This document shows, one piece after another, positions 26,420 through 39,394 of a stretch of 62,500 nucleotides of DNA. The stretch comes from Glandiceps talaboti. Taxonomy: Eukaryota > Hemichordata > Enteropneusta > Spengelidae. How positions within the stretch are numbered: position 1 is the stretch's first letter; the number at the start of each line of letters is the position of its first letter. Where the stretch lies: assembly GCF_964340395.1 (NCBI RefSeq), contig NC_135557.1, positions 5,343,716 through 5,406,215 of the forward strand, written 5' to 3'. Made by a program: the position numbers and the translations under genes. The notes under the pieces were generated by a model, which saw nothing but the letters and a program-made list of their open reading frames with translations, was not told the DNA's origin and ran no database searches.

Positions 26420-28521
26420 GCTGCTGCCAGCGTGGAGGTACTGTAGGCCGCCATATTTGACACCAGTAGGGCGTGAATTTTGTATCAAGGTGTTTTTAGA
26501 GTTCTAACTTTTTTATTTCCTGTTATACAATGTTAATTTCATATTTGTATGTAAAACCTTCACTTTCTGGGTTTTGGCGGGAAATGTTTTAGCTTGTTGC
26601 CATTTCTGTCGTTGGCATACCATTTGTGGCATACCATTTGGAAATCTCTCTGTGATTTCGCATTTGTCATGCCATGGTTGAGACATTAGACTTTGTCATC
26701 ATACACCGTGAGTTTGAAACTATTGATTGTAACATATGTTTTCATCCCAAAATGTTGTCGACAGTTCGTTTATTCGACAAAACGACTTTTTTATCCAAGG
26801 ACTTCTGTAGATACAATGTTACACTAATGAATAACTTCTACAGATAACATGCTACAATCATAAGTTATTACACAAAAAACACATTGTAAAATTTCGTACA
26901 TTTATTTTGTAGTCAAATATCATTCCAAAAATTGTTTTAAAAATATATATATTCATATTAGTTTATGTAAGATGTATAGCCATGTGTTAATGACTAAGTA
27001 TGTCGGAAAAATAGATCCGATACCTTTGGCATGCGGAGGGACATGACCCTGACGGGAGTTTGGTAGTTTATATATCACACAATCGTTTGTTTGTTTGTGT
27101 CACAGAAAAGTATCTCTAAATCTGATCTTTTACTCGAATATCATATATGTAAGTTGTATAAAGTTACATTTTACCAAACGAAATATTTGAATTCGTACCA
27201 CGGAGATAATATCAGTGAAATAGCACCACTACGCGGATGAACACCGTGCTCGCACTTCGCTGTCAAAATTCGAAAGAAAAACATCATGGCGGAAAAGAGC
27301 GATCGGTTTTCTGTGTAAGGGTCAGTTTTTAGACAGACCCAATTGTCATGTGGACAAAACCACACAGCAGCCATCTTTGTTGGTTACTAAGCTATACCAC
27401 CACATCAGTCAAATTTGTCGAATCGTTGGGAAAATAAGTCTGCGATCTCCGCATTTTTTTCACTATCCCGTCCGACCGTTCACACCATTACACACGTAAG
27501 TATTGAACGTGAGGTCTAACGAAACAAAAGCCTTGCCACAATGTCTGTTTAGAATGAATATTTTACCAATTATGGTATTTTTAGTACATGACGCCTATAG
27601 TCGATGTAAAATCAAATAATCGCAAGAAATTCATAAATGATGTAGTATGTATAGTTAGGGTTGAACTGTATACTGAGCTATATTTGTAATGAACACTTCA
27701 AACAAATATCATGCGAAGGTTCGAGAAAACAACCATGTCTGAATATCTCTGACGTGGTATAAATCTATCATAATGCTGCTTCAAACTGAAGATCCAAAAT
27801 TTCGTTTTACTTTCAACTATTTCTTGAGGAAGAATCCACATACAATTTCATGTAAAATTCCACTATACGGTACACATACTAATTGGATGGTGTAAAGCGT
27901 TATAAATTTGTTAAAAATTATTCCCGAATTCTTTTACTGAAAGGGTCCCGCCAAAATGTCGTCTAAATGTTATACGTGTTTTACTAAAGTGACGTCAGAA
28001 TCAGACAAACATTCGTATATATTGAACCGATTATGTGTTTTGTATGAAGTATTCAAAATTACCCTAAATATGTATTCATCTAGGAGTTTGATTTTCACAC
28101 TAACATACTCAAAGGTTCACACTTCAATTTGACACACTTCAATCCCGCCTTTTTCAAAATAAATTAAATTATTGATGTTTTAGGAGACAGTATTCACTAG
28201 TTACATCCATTACACCATGACAGTGTTTCTAACCTTACTGACAGTCATGTACAAGTTCACTATATTTGTCAGTTGGCCTAGCTTTATATCAAAACTATTT
28301 GTAGGAATTCAACGAATGAGGCAAATAATTACAAGTGACTTCAATCTCAAGCCTTTATGGGTTACAAATATGTGGTTTGAACTCTAAGTAATGACATTCG
28401 GCAATGACAGACTTTTTAAAACGCTGCAGAATTCGTTCATTGATTTCAGTCCCTCATATGTCACCGTTCAATGACACTGGGACACACAAATTAAAAGACA
28501 ACAATTTTCAAGCCTGGTAAA
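26420..28521. other. AT-rich stretch, no gene seen
   Basis: Contains GGTTTTGGCGGGAAATG near 26570-26586 and GTCCCGCCAAAATG near 27946-27959 (E2F-like, opposite orientations). It also has CATCATGGCGG at 27280-27290, which opens only an 10-codon frame, and TGACGTCAGAAT at 27990. No complete exon was recognised. Confidence 0.4.
27990..28001. promoter_or_regulatory. TGACGTCAGAAT motif
   Basis: Second exact copy of the 12-bp word, about 30 bp right of an E2F-like CCCGCCAAAA. Confidence 0.3.
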
Positions 28522-28633
28522 TGATAATCAATTTGTGGTCATCAGTCGTACCAAGTATTACTGAAATCACGGTTGACATTCCACGGTACGACGACTGATG
28601 ACCACTCACCAACATGATCTAAATTGATTATCA
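28522..28633. repeat. Imperfect inverted repeat (hairpin)
   Basis: The left arm TGATAATCAATTT plus GTGGTCATCAGTCGTACC (28522-28552) pairs with the right arm GGTACGACGACTGATGACCAC (28585-28605) and AAATTGATTATCA (28621-28633). The right arm has a 3-base and a 15-base bulge; the loop is about 32 bases. It may be a fold-back element remnant or the stem of a structured RNA. Confidence 0.75.
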
Positions 28634-30909
28634 AATGATTTGATGATTTGATTTAATAGACAAATTCATTCATAACTGTAACGACTCGCTGAGGTTTTAT
28701 ATGTAAAGTGAGTGTCGACTTATTACTGGACTCCAACTTTGTATAGTACCATACCATAAATGTGTTGAGTTAACAACTAACGGACTGACACAGTATTTTT
28801 CAAATCTCTACTACCTTGGTAATTTTAGTTGTGAGATTTCGACATGATATGGCCTTTACATACAAGTGATTTTGAACGAGAGAACGTTTAATGCTTCCGT
28901 TACAAATTTAAACGATCTGGAATAGTTAAAACTTTTTTTTTGTAGCCACAAGCTGGTGTGAGTGACGTCATAACAACCTCTACCGAACGACAGATGGGGT
29001 TGTTTTTTAGCAACTGTGAAGGAATGGGTGGGGATGGCCGGCGAGGGCCCGTGGTTCCACAACTTTGAACAAATTGCATACTTCGATGTCTACCTCAAAC
29101 ACGAAAATCTCCATTGTATAAAAGAAAACTTCATTTTAACATAGAAACGCACTCTACAAATTATCCGTATATTACGGACAAGACTAGTATGTACAAGTAG
29201 AAACACGGATACCAACAAGTGCTGAAGAAGGGATAAACTATAGTCTCATTTTGGGCGCGAAACAGATTTGTAAAACTAAGATCAAGGAAACACAAAATGG
29301 CGGCGGAGTTGTTGTTGTCTTTTTGAAAATGGTTTATATAAGAGTTGAATATACTACCCCTATCACTATGTCATTCTCGTTTATTGGTGACGTTTTATGA
29401 CCAAGTCACGTCAAACAGTTACTAATGAAACAATCAATCTGGAACGTCTTATTCCTGTATAAGACATCATTTCGAGACAAGAACGTCAATCAATTCCAAT
29501 CTTTCAATGTTAATGCAGTTTACTGGTCAAATGTTATTTCGTAGGTGTGCTTTTTTATTATTCATAGCTATATATATGTCCCCCAAAAACGCAACAATAC
29601 GAAAAAAGAAAAAAATGATAGTCCTTGAGAAGTGCAATATAATATTCAAAAAGTGGTTTTGTCATTAAGTGAAGGGCCGATCGTTATATATATATATATT
29701 GGTAGTTTGCATCAATGTATCTCTCTTCTCCAAAAATAAGCTCTCTCCATAAAATAAGTTCTACCTCTTCAATGAAATACGATTAATTTTAAATGTGAAA
29801 TTTGTTGATCAAGACAATGCTGTATTCTGTCTGTAGACATAGATCCGGATTCCAATAAAGGGGTTTATAACTCCTATAATTAAGGAGACGTCAAACATAT
29901 ATAGACCAAATGAGTTCCCCTTCCTACCATTATTAAGAATAATTACCTAACTTGCAAACACGTTGTTAGTAAAATGGTTTTCGCTGGTAAGAAAGCTATG
30001 CATTCACTACAGAACCACTAAAAGTGTGTAGTGTTCATTGAACTATATAGCAGTGACTCGTATTTTTTAACTTTTCTTCTAGTTGTCTGCTCTACAATTG
30101 TTGGCTCATCATAAACCACTGTGACGTTCTTTCAAATCTAATATTAAAATATGAAATCATATTGTGATACAGTTGTTTTAGAGCGAACTATTTGTTTGGT
30201 TCTTACAAATCAAGCGGTTATTCGGCGTTTCCGCGCTACTTAAATATTTCAAAATCCCGACTAGCTTTACCAACTCGAATACGATTGCGCGCAACAAGTT
30301 TTTTTGTTTTTCGTCAACTTGTCTCAAACTTAAATCATTCATAATTAATGTTTATCACGATCATCTTCCTTAGTAATCGGTTTGACTAAAAAGAGACTAG
30401 CAAAACAGCGGTTAATGTTAATAGTAGTATAAAAAAAAACTCTACTAGAAACTCACTGTGTAACCAATGACAACTTGGCACATAATCTTTGCTTGATGTC
30501 TTCTAACGTGACTAGTTCCCATGCGACGTTCGATCAACTGTTCTTCATCTATCCGAACCAAATTCGTTGATTGCCAAACTTCCGAGGTACAAAATTATGA
30601 CATTACGTCCAAAATTATGACCGATCTTAAACGAAGACAATGTTTGTCTGCTTATGTACGTCAGATATTACACTAACCTGGAAAATTTCAAACTTTCAAC
30701 TTTACCTCGTAACGGAAAATGTTAATTGGGTAAGCTAGCAAAGCAGCGCATCCTCCGTGAACTTTAGACAAAACGAAATAAACAAACGATATTGTAATCT
30801 CTCATTTCACCGTTTAATGCCAACTGTTTGGTTTTTTGACGACTTGAAACTCATTTTCTTTTACTGTTCACTAATTTTCGTTACTTTTGTCGTTTATGTC
30901 GATGTCTTA

Positions 30910-30912
<3 letters not shown>
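28634..30912. other. AT-rich stretch, no gene seen
   Basis: Contains TGACGTCA at 28963, ACAAAATGGCGGCGG at 29293-29307 (strong YY1-like core; its ATG opens only nine codons) and GGGCGCGAAAC near 29254. A GC-rich patch at 29020-29060 (GGCCGGCGAGGGCCCG) is not part of a convincing exon. Confidence 0.4.

Positions 30913-30946
<34 letters not shown>
30913..30946. repeat. (TA)n microsatellite
   Basis: About 17 TA units without interruption. Confidence 0.95.
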
Positions 30947-30948
<2 letters not shown>

Positions 30949-33900
30949 CAAAGTAACGCATAATCATCATTTGTCGTCAATAATAAATTGATTGTCTGGG
31001 AGTGGCGATCACTTTTCTTACCGAAAAGATAAATTTCGTCTGCAAATTTGCCCGCCAAAATTCAGGAATGATATCGCGATCTGATTTATACCAAACTGAC
31101 ACCTGTTCTGCCGACAAAACGACGAGTTGTCAGGTCGAATATGCTAAAACACAGAAGTTTACCTCGCCACAAGAAGACATAATTGGATTTCGACAAAAAT
31201 GAAATCAGATGAGAATCTAATAATTACGACTATTTTACCTTCTAATCGTACTAGCCATTATCTTTTAGGCGGTAGTCAGACAATCATTGTATTACCGACG
31301 GTACGGTATAAGGTTTCTCGCATCTTTGAACGTACGGTCTAACGACTGAAGAAAACAGTCACATGTGTGCTTTTTTAAACAGGATATGACGACATTGTGA
31401 CGTCATCGTTGGCTGATGTTCAAAACCTGTCACCTATTCCTGATTTGATCCACAGTATTCTCAATTCGTTGCCGGCAGGTTGTTCTCAATCAATTATTTT
31501 GTCCTTCCTATGTGACATTAACTGCATGATACATTTCCTTTTTGTACGTTTACATATATGATTAATATCTTTCCTTATTTTACCTTTCAATAATGGGTGC
31601 GAATTGTGTTTTTGAAGAAACAGTAGATGACTGCAAATGTCGATGTACGAAACATCGATGAATTAACAAATAAAATACCAGAGAAATTATACAGGAAGTG
31701 ACATGATGTGTAGCCTACCATAACATATTGATTGTATAAGATTTTATGATAGTGTACGCCATCTTTACTCACGTTGAAATGTTTCATGTACTGATGTGAG
31801 TCGATATTGTATTTTCCATTTCTTGTTAAGAAAGCAACCATTACAGAACTATAAAATATCCTACCAATACTTACTGAATACTTAGTTCTAAAATATTTCG
31901 CACTACCCTTTAAACAATATCGCTGGATACTAACATCAAGCCATTTTTGTCACAACTGACGGTGGTCTGATCATATTTATTCACATCAGAATTTCAATTT
32001 GAAATTAGTTATACTTATTTGTCGCTTGGAGTTGAATTTCGACTAAGTAACGAGAGCAAATTGGTGGTATTTTTCAATTTGCGGTCCCCTGTACGTAAAG
32101 AGTAGAAACTGACAGCGAACATACAGAGGTTACTTTCTACCAACTTAGCAATTTCCCGCCTAAACATTTTGATCACTTTTCAACAAACTTCATGTTTCCC
32201 GTCAATTTCTAAATATCTCAACTTTATTTTAGACCAAAGACAATTGAGATAATCTGTGCATCAAATTTTTAATTAAAAAAATAATCATATTTAAATACCC
32301 TGCTTTTAGCATTTTCTTGCCAAAACTAAAAAATCAGTAGTTAATTAAGTGGCTGCCTATCTGATCATGACACGCCGTTTCACGATGGGAAATTTGTCGC
32401 CGAATACGTCATCACTATATACAATTTTGTCTGTACAGAAATTTGTAAATGAGAGATTCTCATCACAACGTGAGGTGAGGATTTTAGAAATAATGTTACG
32501 ACGTTCTTCATTTGAACATTTTCTCTCGTGTTCGTTAACCTCGCCCGTGTTTGATGTTTGTCAAGCGATCGGAACCGGACGCTTTGCATGTCCAAAGCCC
32601 AGCACACTATAATTCTGTGTTGCTGTAGGTTTTATAGTTATATAAGTTACTTTTATCCACTCTATAACGTGGATACGACTTATAAGCGATCGTCTGCTCA
32701 CGAGACCGTTCTTGAAAATGAACTTTATCAATCATTGCCATATTTTCTTCACTGTACAGTTTAACACAAAATCAGATCCCATTCTTAAATTCTAACTGAA
32801 ACAGTTACTATGGATAGTTTAGAATTTTCTATACATTTTCTAGGATGTATCTTACAGATATCCGACGTCATATGTGATGTGTGTCATACACATACGATTA
32901 TGAGAAAATGTTCAGAAAATAGCGTACATACAAGAAGACATTTCGACGAACGAACGTAAAGAGTACTGTCTTAAAATGTTCTGTTCGGCTGCAGTTGATG
33001 ATGCTAGTGGTAGTGAGGTGATTTACTCTCGACCCGTTAGTTTCCTACCATCCTGCAACCTGTCATTTGATTGTTTGTAATATTATTATATAGTATTGAA
33101 AATTACCGACAATTACAAAAGTTAAGTAAAAAACGATATTTTACTCAAGTCATTATTTGGTCTGGCGCTACAAACACGCCTTTCTCCCAAAATTGTCCAA
33201 CAACGACGCCATTTTGTTGGTGTATTGTTTCCCCTTCTGTCATTTTGTCGTCTGTAACTTTCTAACACCACTAATTTTGTCATCCATGGGAAGAAGTTGT
33301 ATCAAACCACAACATAGAATACCGCCCTGACCTTTGGTGACCTCTACATAGGCAAAGTAGTTGTGTGATACGAAAAGAAAAGAAATATAGGCCCAATGTC
33401 ATTCTCGTTAAATGTCGGCTTTCATCGGACCAGTATCGGAGTGTTGTTCCAAACTGTTGTCGTTTAATCTACGGATGACTTCAAAACGTGACTGATATTG
33501 AGACGACAATCTTTCATCTTAAGACGTTTTGAGGGGAAATAATTACTTCGCAGGCTGCGAGCTGACAAAATTAAAATCTATTGAACTTCTCTTAAACATT
33601 ACATTTGTCTCGCCTTTTTTTAAGATTGAACGGAAGACGATCAGATCAGTACTAGTTGTGTACTACGGTACGAACACAAAACGTTAACGATAGCTACACT
33701 AGACAATTACACGTCTATCAAACTCAGCCATTCGTTTTACGTTGTTTATTACCGCAGTTCTAGACATGATCGTGTTTAGGTCAGACTGTAGAAGCCGACA
33801 AACCGCAAGACGAGAGATTGTTTTGCCTTTCGTTCCAAACTGCCTCTTATGAAAACACATTTTGATATTAAAACAATAAACATAGTGGTTTTTACAACAA

Positions 33901-36278
33901 GAGTAAAAAACGGTTGTAAAATAAAAAAATGCACAAATCTGTGAGAATATTCATCTTAAAACGAGGTACTGCATTAATTATAACACAAGAACGAGGTATC
34001 GAACACTGCACTGTAAGGCTCATTGCAAGTTTATCATACTCTAAAAAGTGTAGTCTTCTTGTTAGGAATTCCATTGGAAAGTTCGAAAGAAAAACATACT
34101 ATAATTTGTAGAAAGTTCAAAATTATCAGAATTTGTACCAAACTGTGATTTTAAGGCATGAAAGTTTACAATAATTTCGTTAGGAATCATCGTCGTCTAG
34201 TTGACAAAATGGCGGGCGACGTGTCATTATTTCGCGTTGTTTTGGACAACAACAAAAAAACCAATGTTACCCATTCCCGATTCCCATAAAATGTCTAATC
34301 ATCGTTTGCACACACTTTCCATAAACGCTTTTCCTGTTATACCGCCACCACGTCACCATAGCAACACAAATGTTAGACATGGCCTTGAACCAGTGTCCTA
34401 CATCTAACAAGGCAGTGTTGCCGACAGTTGTAATTTTTACTGCGCTGTCGGATTTCAAGACGCTGCATATATAGTTCGGGTACCTGGAGTGGATATCGAA
34501 TGCTTACTTTAATATCATAATTTTACTCCTTTACTTGTAACATTTATAAAGATTTTAGGATGTATATGATCCGGTGAAAATAAATTAGAAACCTCTCGTA
34601 AAGCTGTGTTTCCGGCGCTGAGTAAAGGCGGTTACAGAAATTCCCGGTCGATGTGTGCGTGTACCCGACTATCCGAAAGTCTACGCAACGGTTGTGCTAG
34701 ACTACGTAAAGACTCGAAACACTACACGTAAATGATAATGAAAATGCAAACTCCAGCCTTATATGTGTACGAGGTTAGCGAGACCTACATATATAAAATT
34801 ACTGGTCTACAGGGTCCTCTTTTTAAGTCCAGCAGTGAATTCTAAGACCATAGCAAATGACAGTGAAAGTGTCTTCCGCATACGGAGAAAGTCACCGTTT
34901 GCCGCGTTCTTCTTCGCTGGTGTCGGTTTATCGGTCAGGAGGCAATTAATTTAAAATTGTCAGATCTGTGAACTTTACAGCTCATATTTTGCAGGTTTAT
35001 TGCAATATTATTTTTATAAGATCCGAGACTGTTTATATCTGTGTGCATTGAATAATCAAAGTGTTCCGAAAATGTTACAAAATCGACTAAATGTACATTG
35101 TGTACATGTTTGAGGTTTGACCCACGAGGCAACGTTCTCAGACGTTTACCACCGTGCTGTAAATACAAGTTTGATGCCTTCGAAGAAAAGATGAAGTAAA
35201 GAGACACGTGTAGATCGACGAGACGTCTATATCATGAACAATTGGTTTGTTTTGGCTCAAAACCAGCTCTCAGAAGAACCATCAAATATTGGCCATATTC
35301 CAATTCGTTTGCCGCGAGCAATCATTTATCGAATATGTCCGACGTTCTCTCGGATTCACTCGGGCCTTCCAAGATACGATGAGTCGAAATCATCGCCTAT
35401 ATCTGGGCTGCGTATTGTACCGTATTTATGAGCAACGGGGGCAATTTTCGTAAATCGGGATCAAATAATACTTCACCTTTCATCGAACACAAGTATTTTG
35501 GATTCCATGTTCAACAAGCCATATTTCCTCCCGACAAGGAGTGTTGACAGCGATATTGTTTGATTTTCATTCAGCGCCATATTGGATGAACGATGTTCAT
35601 GACCGTTCATGTGTTTGAACGCGATTCATTTCACGACATTTGCGATAGAACATTTTGACTTTAACTGAGACATTCTGATAGTAAATTTTAAACATAACAA
35701 AGACATATTTTCTGAAGTTTTATATGTACGCGAAAGTAGCATATATAACCTGGCGTTAGATCTTAACAAATGGATTTTTTGGTCGAAATAGGCGGGAAAG
35801 AAGAAATCGTTTGGTTTAACTTTTGTTGATTTGCCTAAACACTACATGTACCGACAAAATTCAATTCTGCAATTTGTGTGTTAGTAATTTTGCGATCTGG
35901 TCACAATATTCATAAAATTACAATAATTGCTATCGTTATTTTTATTTTGGAGACTAACATTCGACTAAATAACCTGAAAAAATACAAAATATATTGTTTT
36001 TGACCGAAAAAATAATCAGCGTTCCACTGTGGTTAACACAAAAAGTTTTGTTGAAAGTTTCAAGGCCATCTCAATTAAAGTGGTCTACGCTATCTTTATC
36101 TCGACTTTTTATCCATAAATATGTTACACCAGACCAAATTCAATAAAAAAAAATCTTCCTAATTTCTATACAGAGCATAATCTTTCTCTTTAAATTTTAG
36201 CGGTCGGTTACGTACTGTGCAGTTGCTTGTGCTGAAATACAGTTGTAAGGTGCGGCAGATTTGAGTTCGTCCTGCTGT
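30947..36278. other. Long anonymous AT-rich region, no gene supported
   Basis: I found no exon, repeat family or RNA gene. Frames of 60-90 codons are present on both strands, often overlapping (for example 32349-32612 plus and 32380-32607 minus), and lack recognisable motifs. Regulatory-type words include TGACGTCA (31398-31405), CCCGCCAAAATT (31050), TTTCCCGCC (32152), CGCCATTTTGTTGG (33208), AAAATGGCGGGCG (34206; its ATG opens a 26-codon frame starting MAGDVSLFRVV), CGCCATATTGG (35576) and GGCGGGAAAG (35791). Confidence 0.4.
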
Positions 36279-36650
36279 AACTCGAATTAGGCCTCCGCTC
36301 GACTCGTGGGTCTTAACTTGAGCGAGGCCTCTGCTCGACTCACGTGGATCTTAACTCGAGCTAGGCCTCCGCTCGACTCGTGGGTCTTAACTCGAATTAG
36401 GCCTCCGCTCGACTCGTGGGTCTTAACTCGAATTAGGCCTCTGCTCGACTCACGTGGATCTTAACTCGAGCTAGGCCTCCGCTCGACTCGTGGGTCTTAA
36501 TTCGAGCTAAGCCTCCGCTCGACTCGTGGGTCTTAATTCGAGCTAGGCCTCCGCTAGACTCGTGGGTCCTAACTTGAGCGAGGCCTCCGCTCGACTCGTG
36601 GGTCTTAACTCGAGATAGGCCTCCGCTCGACTCATCATGGGTCCTAACAG
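36279..36650. repeat. 36-bp minisatellite, ten units, with two 38-bp variants
   Basis: The unit is roughly CTCGAGCTAGGCCTCCGCTC plus GACTCGTGGGTCTTAA. GCCTC anchors are spaced 36, 38, 36, 36, 38, 36, 36, 36 and 36 bp. Units 2 and 5 carry CACGTGGATC instead of CGTGGGTC, and units 1-3 resemble units 4-6, giving a 110-bp higher-order repeat. Because 36 is divisible by three, the minus strand reads a 75-codon frame of 12-residue repeats (T-H-E-S-S-G-G-L-A-R-[IV]-K) broken by the 38-bp units. GC is much higher than in its surroundings. Confidence 0.95.
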
Positions 36651-37394
36651 TTCTATTCATTTTGGTATTATTTACAACACCATAATTGTTTAACAGAAAG
36701 ACTTAATTACCCAGTGGCAGTGGTACTATAGTATGAAGAAGTCAGAGAAATATCTAGCAATTTTGATTTTTTTTTAGACTTGTTCATTTTAGGTTACACA
36801 ACTCTGGACTACTCTCGATACTTGACGAATCAGACAAATTGTTCTAACATCGATGATGGGTTAATTTAGTATTTTTTTCCGTAACGAAAACATCTACCTT
36901 TCATGATTTTTTTTTATTTTTAAAATATAAAGAGAAGTGGAGTTTTGAGAAAAATACCATGATATAATATTTTGAAGAAAACACAGCATAAGGTTTGTCG
37001 TATGTTACTCTGGTTTGGAGATTTGTTATCTTGCACGGAAAACTTTGTGGTGGCATTTGAACATTTACCTACGCACAGTTTGTGAAAATGGCAATTCTAA
37101 ATTTAGACAAAAGTGCAACAAAATGTCGAATATAATCTGCATAATTGTAAATACCATTTGTGCAATAATAATAGAGATGAGCCAATCAAAATTGAATGTC
37201 GTAGACTTCGTATACGGTATATAGAAAGAATTATGTCAAAATGTTAGAGAGAGAGGGCAAGGCAAGGAAGCGAATCCTCGTCACGATGGACGACTACTGC
37301 AAGGTGCACACTTCATCTATCGATATCCCATATAACATTAAAGGAGTTTTCTTTTACAGCGAATTTCTCAATAACGTGCAACTTTTCTGTTTGA

Positions 37395-37720
37395 TACAAC
37401 CACGCAGAAACCAATACGAAACTGGACATGCTACACTTTAAGATAGCAAGATTGAATGAGTACAGTTTCTTGCTACATTTTGTGTAAGTGAAATGAACTA
37501 CACATGCCACCATACAGACATTTACGCGCCCTTCGTCGGCCCGAATGTTTGATACTAAGAATTCGAAAACATTGGCACCACCCCAATGTCTGCATGGAGT
37601 TGCAATACATTGAAAAGTTTTATTTCATTTAGACTACATGTAGCTAAAAATGCAATCTTGCTATTGAAGTTTGACTTATGCAGTTTCTTGTTGGTTTCTG
37701 CATGGTTGTATCAAACTGGA
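37395..37720. repeat. Imperfect inverted duplication
   Basis: The plus sequence near 37385-37445 (TTTGATACAACCACGCAGAAACC) is the reverse complement, with few changes, of 37685-37720 (GGTTTCTGCATGGTTGTATCAAA). The arms extend further with TAGCAAGATTG near 37445 and CAATCTTGCTA near 37652. Arms of roughly 70-80 bp flank a spacer of about 200 bp. Confidence 0.7.
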
Positions 37721-37881
37721 AAGCTGCACACGCAGTATTGTGAAATTCACTGTAACTCTCACACACTATCCTGTGTCATTTATGATCAATAGTACACCTA
37801 AAAGTTAGTAAAAAAACCAGATCAGAACGTATAACACCGAACGTTGAAGAACTTGAAAGGCCACAGTTATAAAAGACAGCG

Positions 37882-37893
37882 TGACGTCAGAAT
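37882..37893. promoter_or_regulatory. TGACGTCAGAAT motif
   Basis: Third exact copy of the extended CRE-type word. Confidence 0.3.
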
Positions 37894-38109
37894 ACGAGTA
37901 TGCCATGACTTGATAGCTATAATAATTAACAAAAAATGATTTATTCCAGGATTATTCTTTGAACTTGAACGAGTTATTACAAAGTGGTTATAAGCTTACT
38001 TATATTTCTACGAGGCCAGGTTAACTTTCAAATTTTCTAGACGAGGGCCACCCATATATATTTACAATTTTAAGGATTTTACGTTTATAACACATTCTGA
38101 TGGGTTATT

Positions 38110-38280
38110 ATCTGACACTTTTGTGATATTTTGCTAATAATTAAAAAATACAACAACCTTGGTAAACAATTGTTTTGTAGTACATTCACTTGTAAAGTGT
38201 AGATTTGGAAACAGATAACCAAAACTTGAAGATCATGTTGTAAAACTTACACATTTGCTAAGACAATAAAACCCTAAAAT
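38110..38280 (+). repeat. Dispersed repeat family 2, copy B
   Basis: Carries GATATTTTGCTAATAAT, CAACCTTGGTAAACAATTG, CACTTGTAAAGTGTAG and CCAAAACTTGAAGATCATG in the family order, followed by TTTGCTAAGACAATAAAACC, which is also seen after copy A. Confidence 0.7.
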
Positions 38281-38994
38281 AAACCAGGTATTAATAGATG
38301 GATGCTACATGCTTATTAGGCGTTTGACAAAGGAGCAAATAATGACACAATAATTCATTTAATGTTCATAAAAAAAATAAAAAATTAGTTATACTGTTCA
38401 TTTTTTGCATAATTTTTTATGAACGGGGTAGTACCATCATAGGGGTGATTTTTAAATGTTAACAATTATAGGTTTGTTTGTGTGTGATTTCTCATCTCAG
38501 CAAAGGTCAACTTTATTCTGAAAGGTAACTAGGTACTAACATGAATTAAAGTTGGCTCAGAAGGGGCTAGTGAAAAATGTTGATCGTTTTGTTTTAGTTT
38601 TGGTCTAAAATTTACATATATCTGAAAAGCCCCAATGATATTTTCCAACATTTTTCTGTTTCTGTAGGGGCATAAACTGATTTTTTTTTCGGGGGGGGGG
38701 GGGATTTCTTGCATATCAATATTAAACGGTACCCAGACTTAAAAATCAATTGCTATTGGCAGAACCAGTTCCCCATATTCAGGCATAACTTTAAAATAAC
38801 ACAATTAAGTGTAAATGTACTAAAAGGTCAAGAAAGTCCATTTTATAACATTGTATAACAAAAGCATTTAATTTAAACGATTTGTATTGCCATGGAAGGC
38901 AAGCATCTACATTAACTTTTTACTAGAACAGTTGCATCTAAGATTTAGGTCAATATTTTCTTCATCTGAGTACAAAAAACACCCCACAATCTAT
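38281..38994. other. AT-rich stretch between two family-2 copies
   Basis: Includes a G12 run near 38690-38702. No exon or named repeat is visible. Confidence 0.4.
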
Positions 38995-39160
38995 TGTAGG
39001 TTTTATTTTCCTACACTTATTGATATTTTGCTGATAAAAATCCAATATTTCAAAAACCTTAGATAAGTTATTGTTTTGATGTATTTTCACTTGTAAAGTA
39101 TAAGTTTTAAATGAGATAACCAAAACTTGAAGATTATGGTATAAAATTCATCAGACATGC
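38995..39160 (+). repeat. Dispersed repeat family 2, copy C
   Basis: Same block order as copies A and B: TTGATATTTTGCTGATAAAAAT, CAAAAACCTTAGATAAG, CACTTGTAAAGTATAAG and ACCAAAACTTGAAGATTATGG. It lies 900 bp from copy B in the same orientation. Confidence 0.7.
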
Positions 39161-39289
39161 AGCTACAAACACAAATGAAAAAAAAAATGAAAATTGTATG
39201 GTATCAACAAAACTCAACTCAAACGGTTTCTATACTTTCTAACCAGCTATCGCCCTCTTAAGAAAGCGTCACCAGGTCGCGTTAACGCT

Positions 39290-39394
39290 CATTTCGTAAA
39301 TAATAGAGAATTTCAGCCATTAGTTTATCAGAATAATGTTTATTTATGAGATAGTATAACTTTGTGAAAAGTACTTCTAAGTGCACCTACCTGG
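39290..39394 (+). repeat. Dispersed repeat family 3, copy A
   Basis: About 105 bp. Its reverse complement matches 50219-50340, with shared words TACTATCTCATAAATA, CATTATTCTGATAAACTAA and CTGAAATTCTCTA. Flanks do not match beyond the two ends, so the borders look real. Confidence 0.75.

Larger units (their letters stand above)
36651..38109. other. AT-rich stretch, no gene seen
   Basis: Two diverged fragments share the sequence GCAGTTTCTTG...TTTCTGCATGGTTGTATCAAAC (about 37680-37720) with a reverse-complement-like counterpart near 37385-37440 (TGTTTGATACAACCACGCAGAAACCA). Overlapping frames there (37313-37513 minus and 37586-37792 plus) therefore read a common peptide, FVLVSAWLYQT / FLLVSAWLYQT. 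The pair is an inverted duplication, not two genes. Confidence 0.5.

Noticed and set aside
32349-32612. 87-codon plus frame as a gene
   Set aside because: It starts at GTG, overlaps an equally open minus frame, has no splice signals or motif, and is of chance length.
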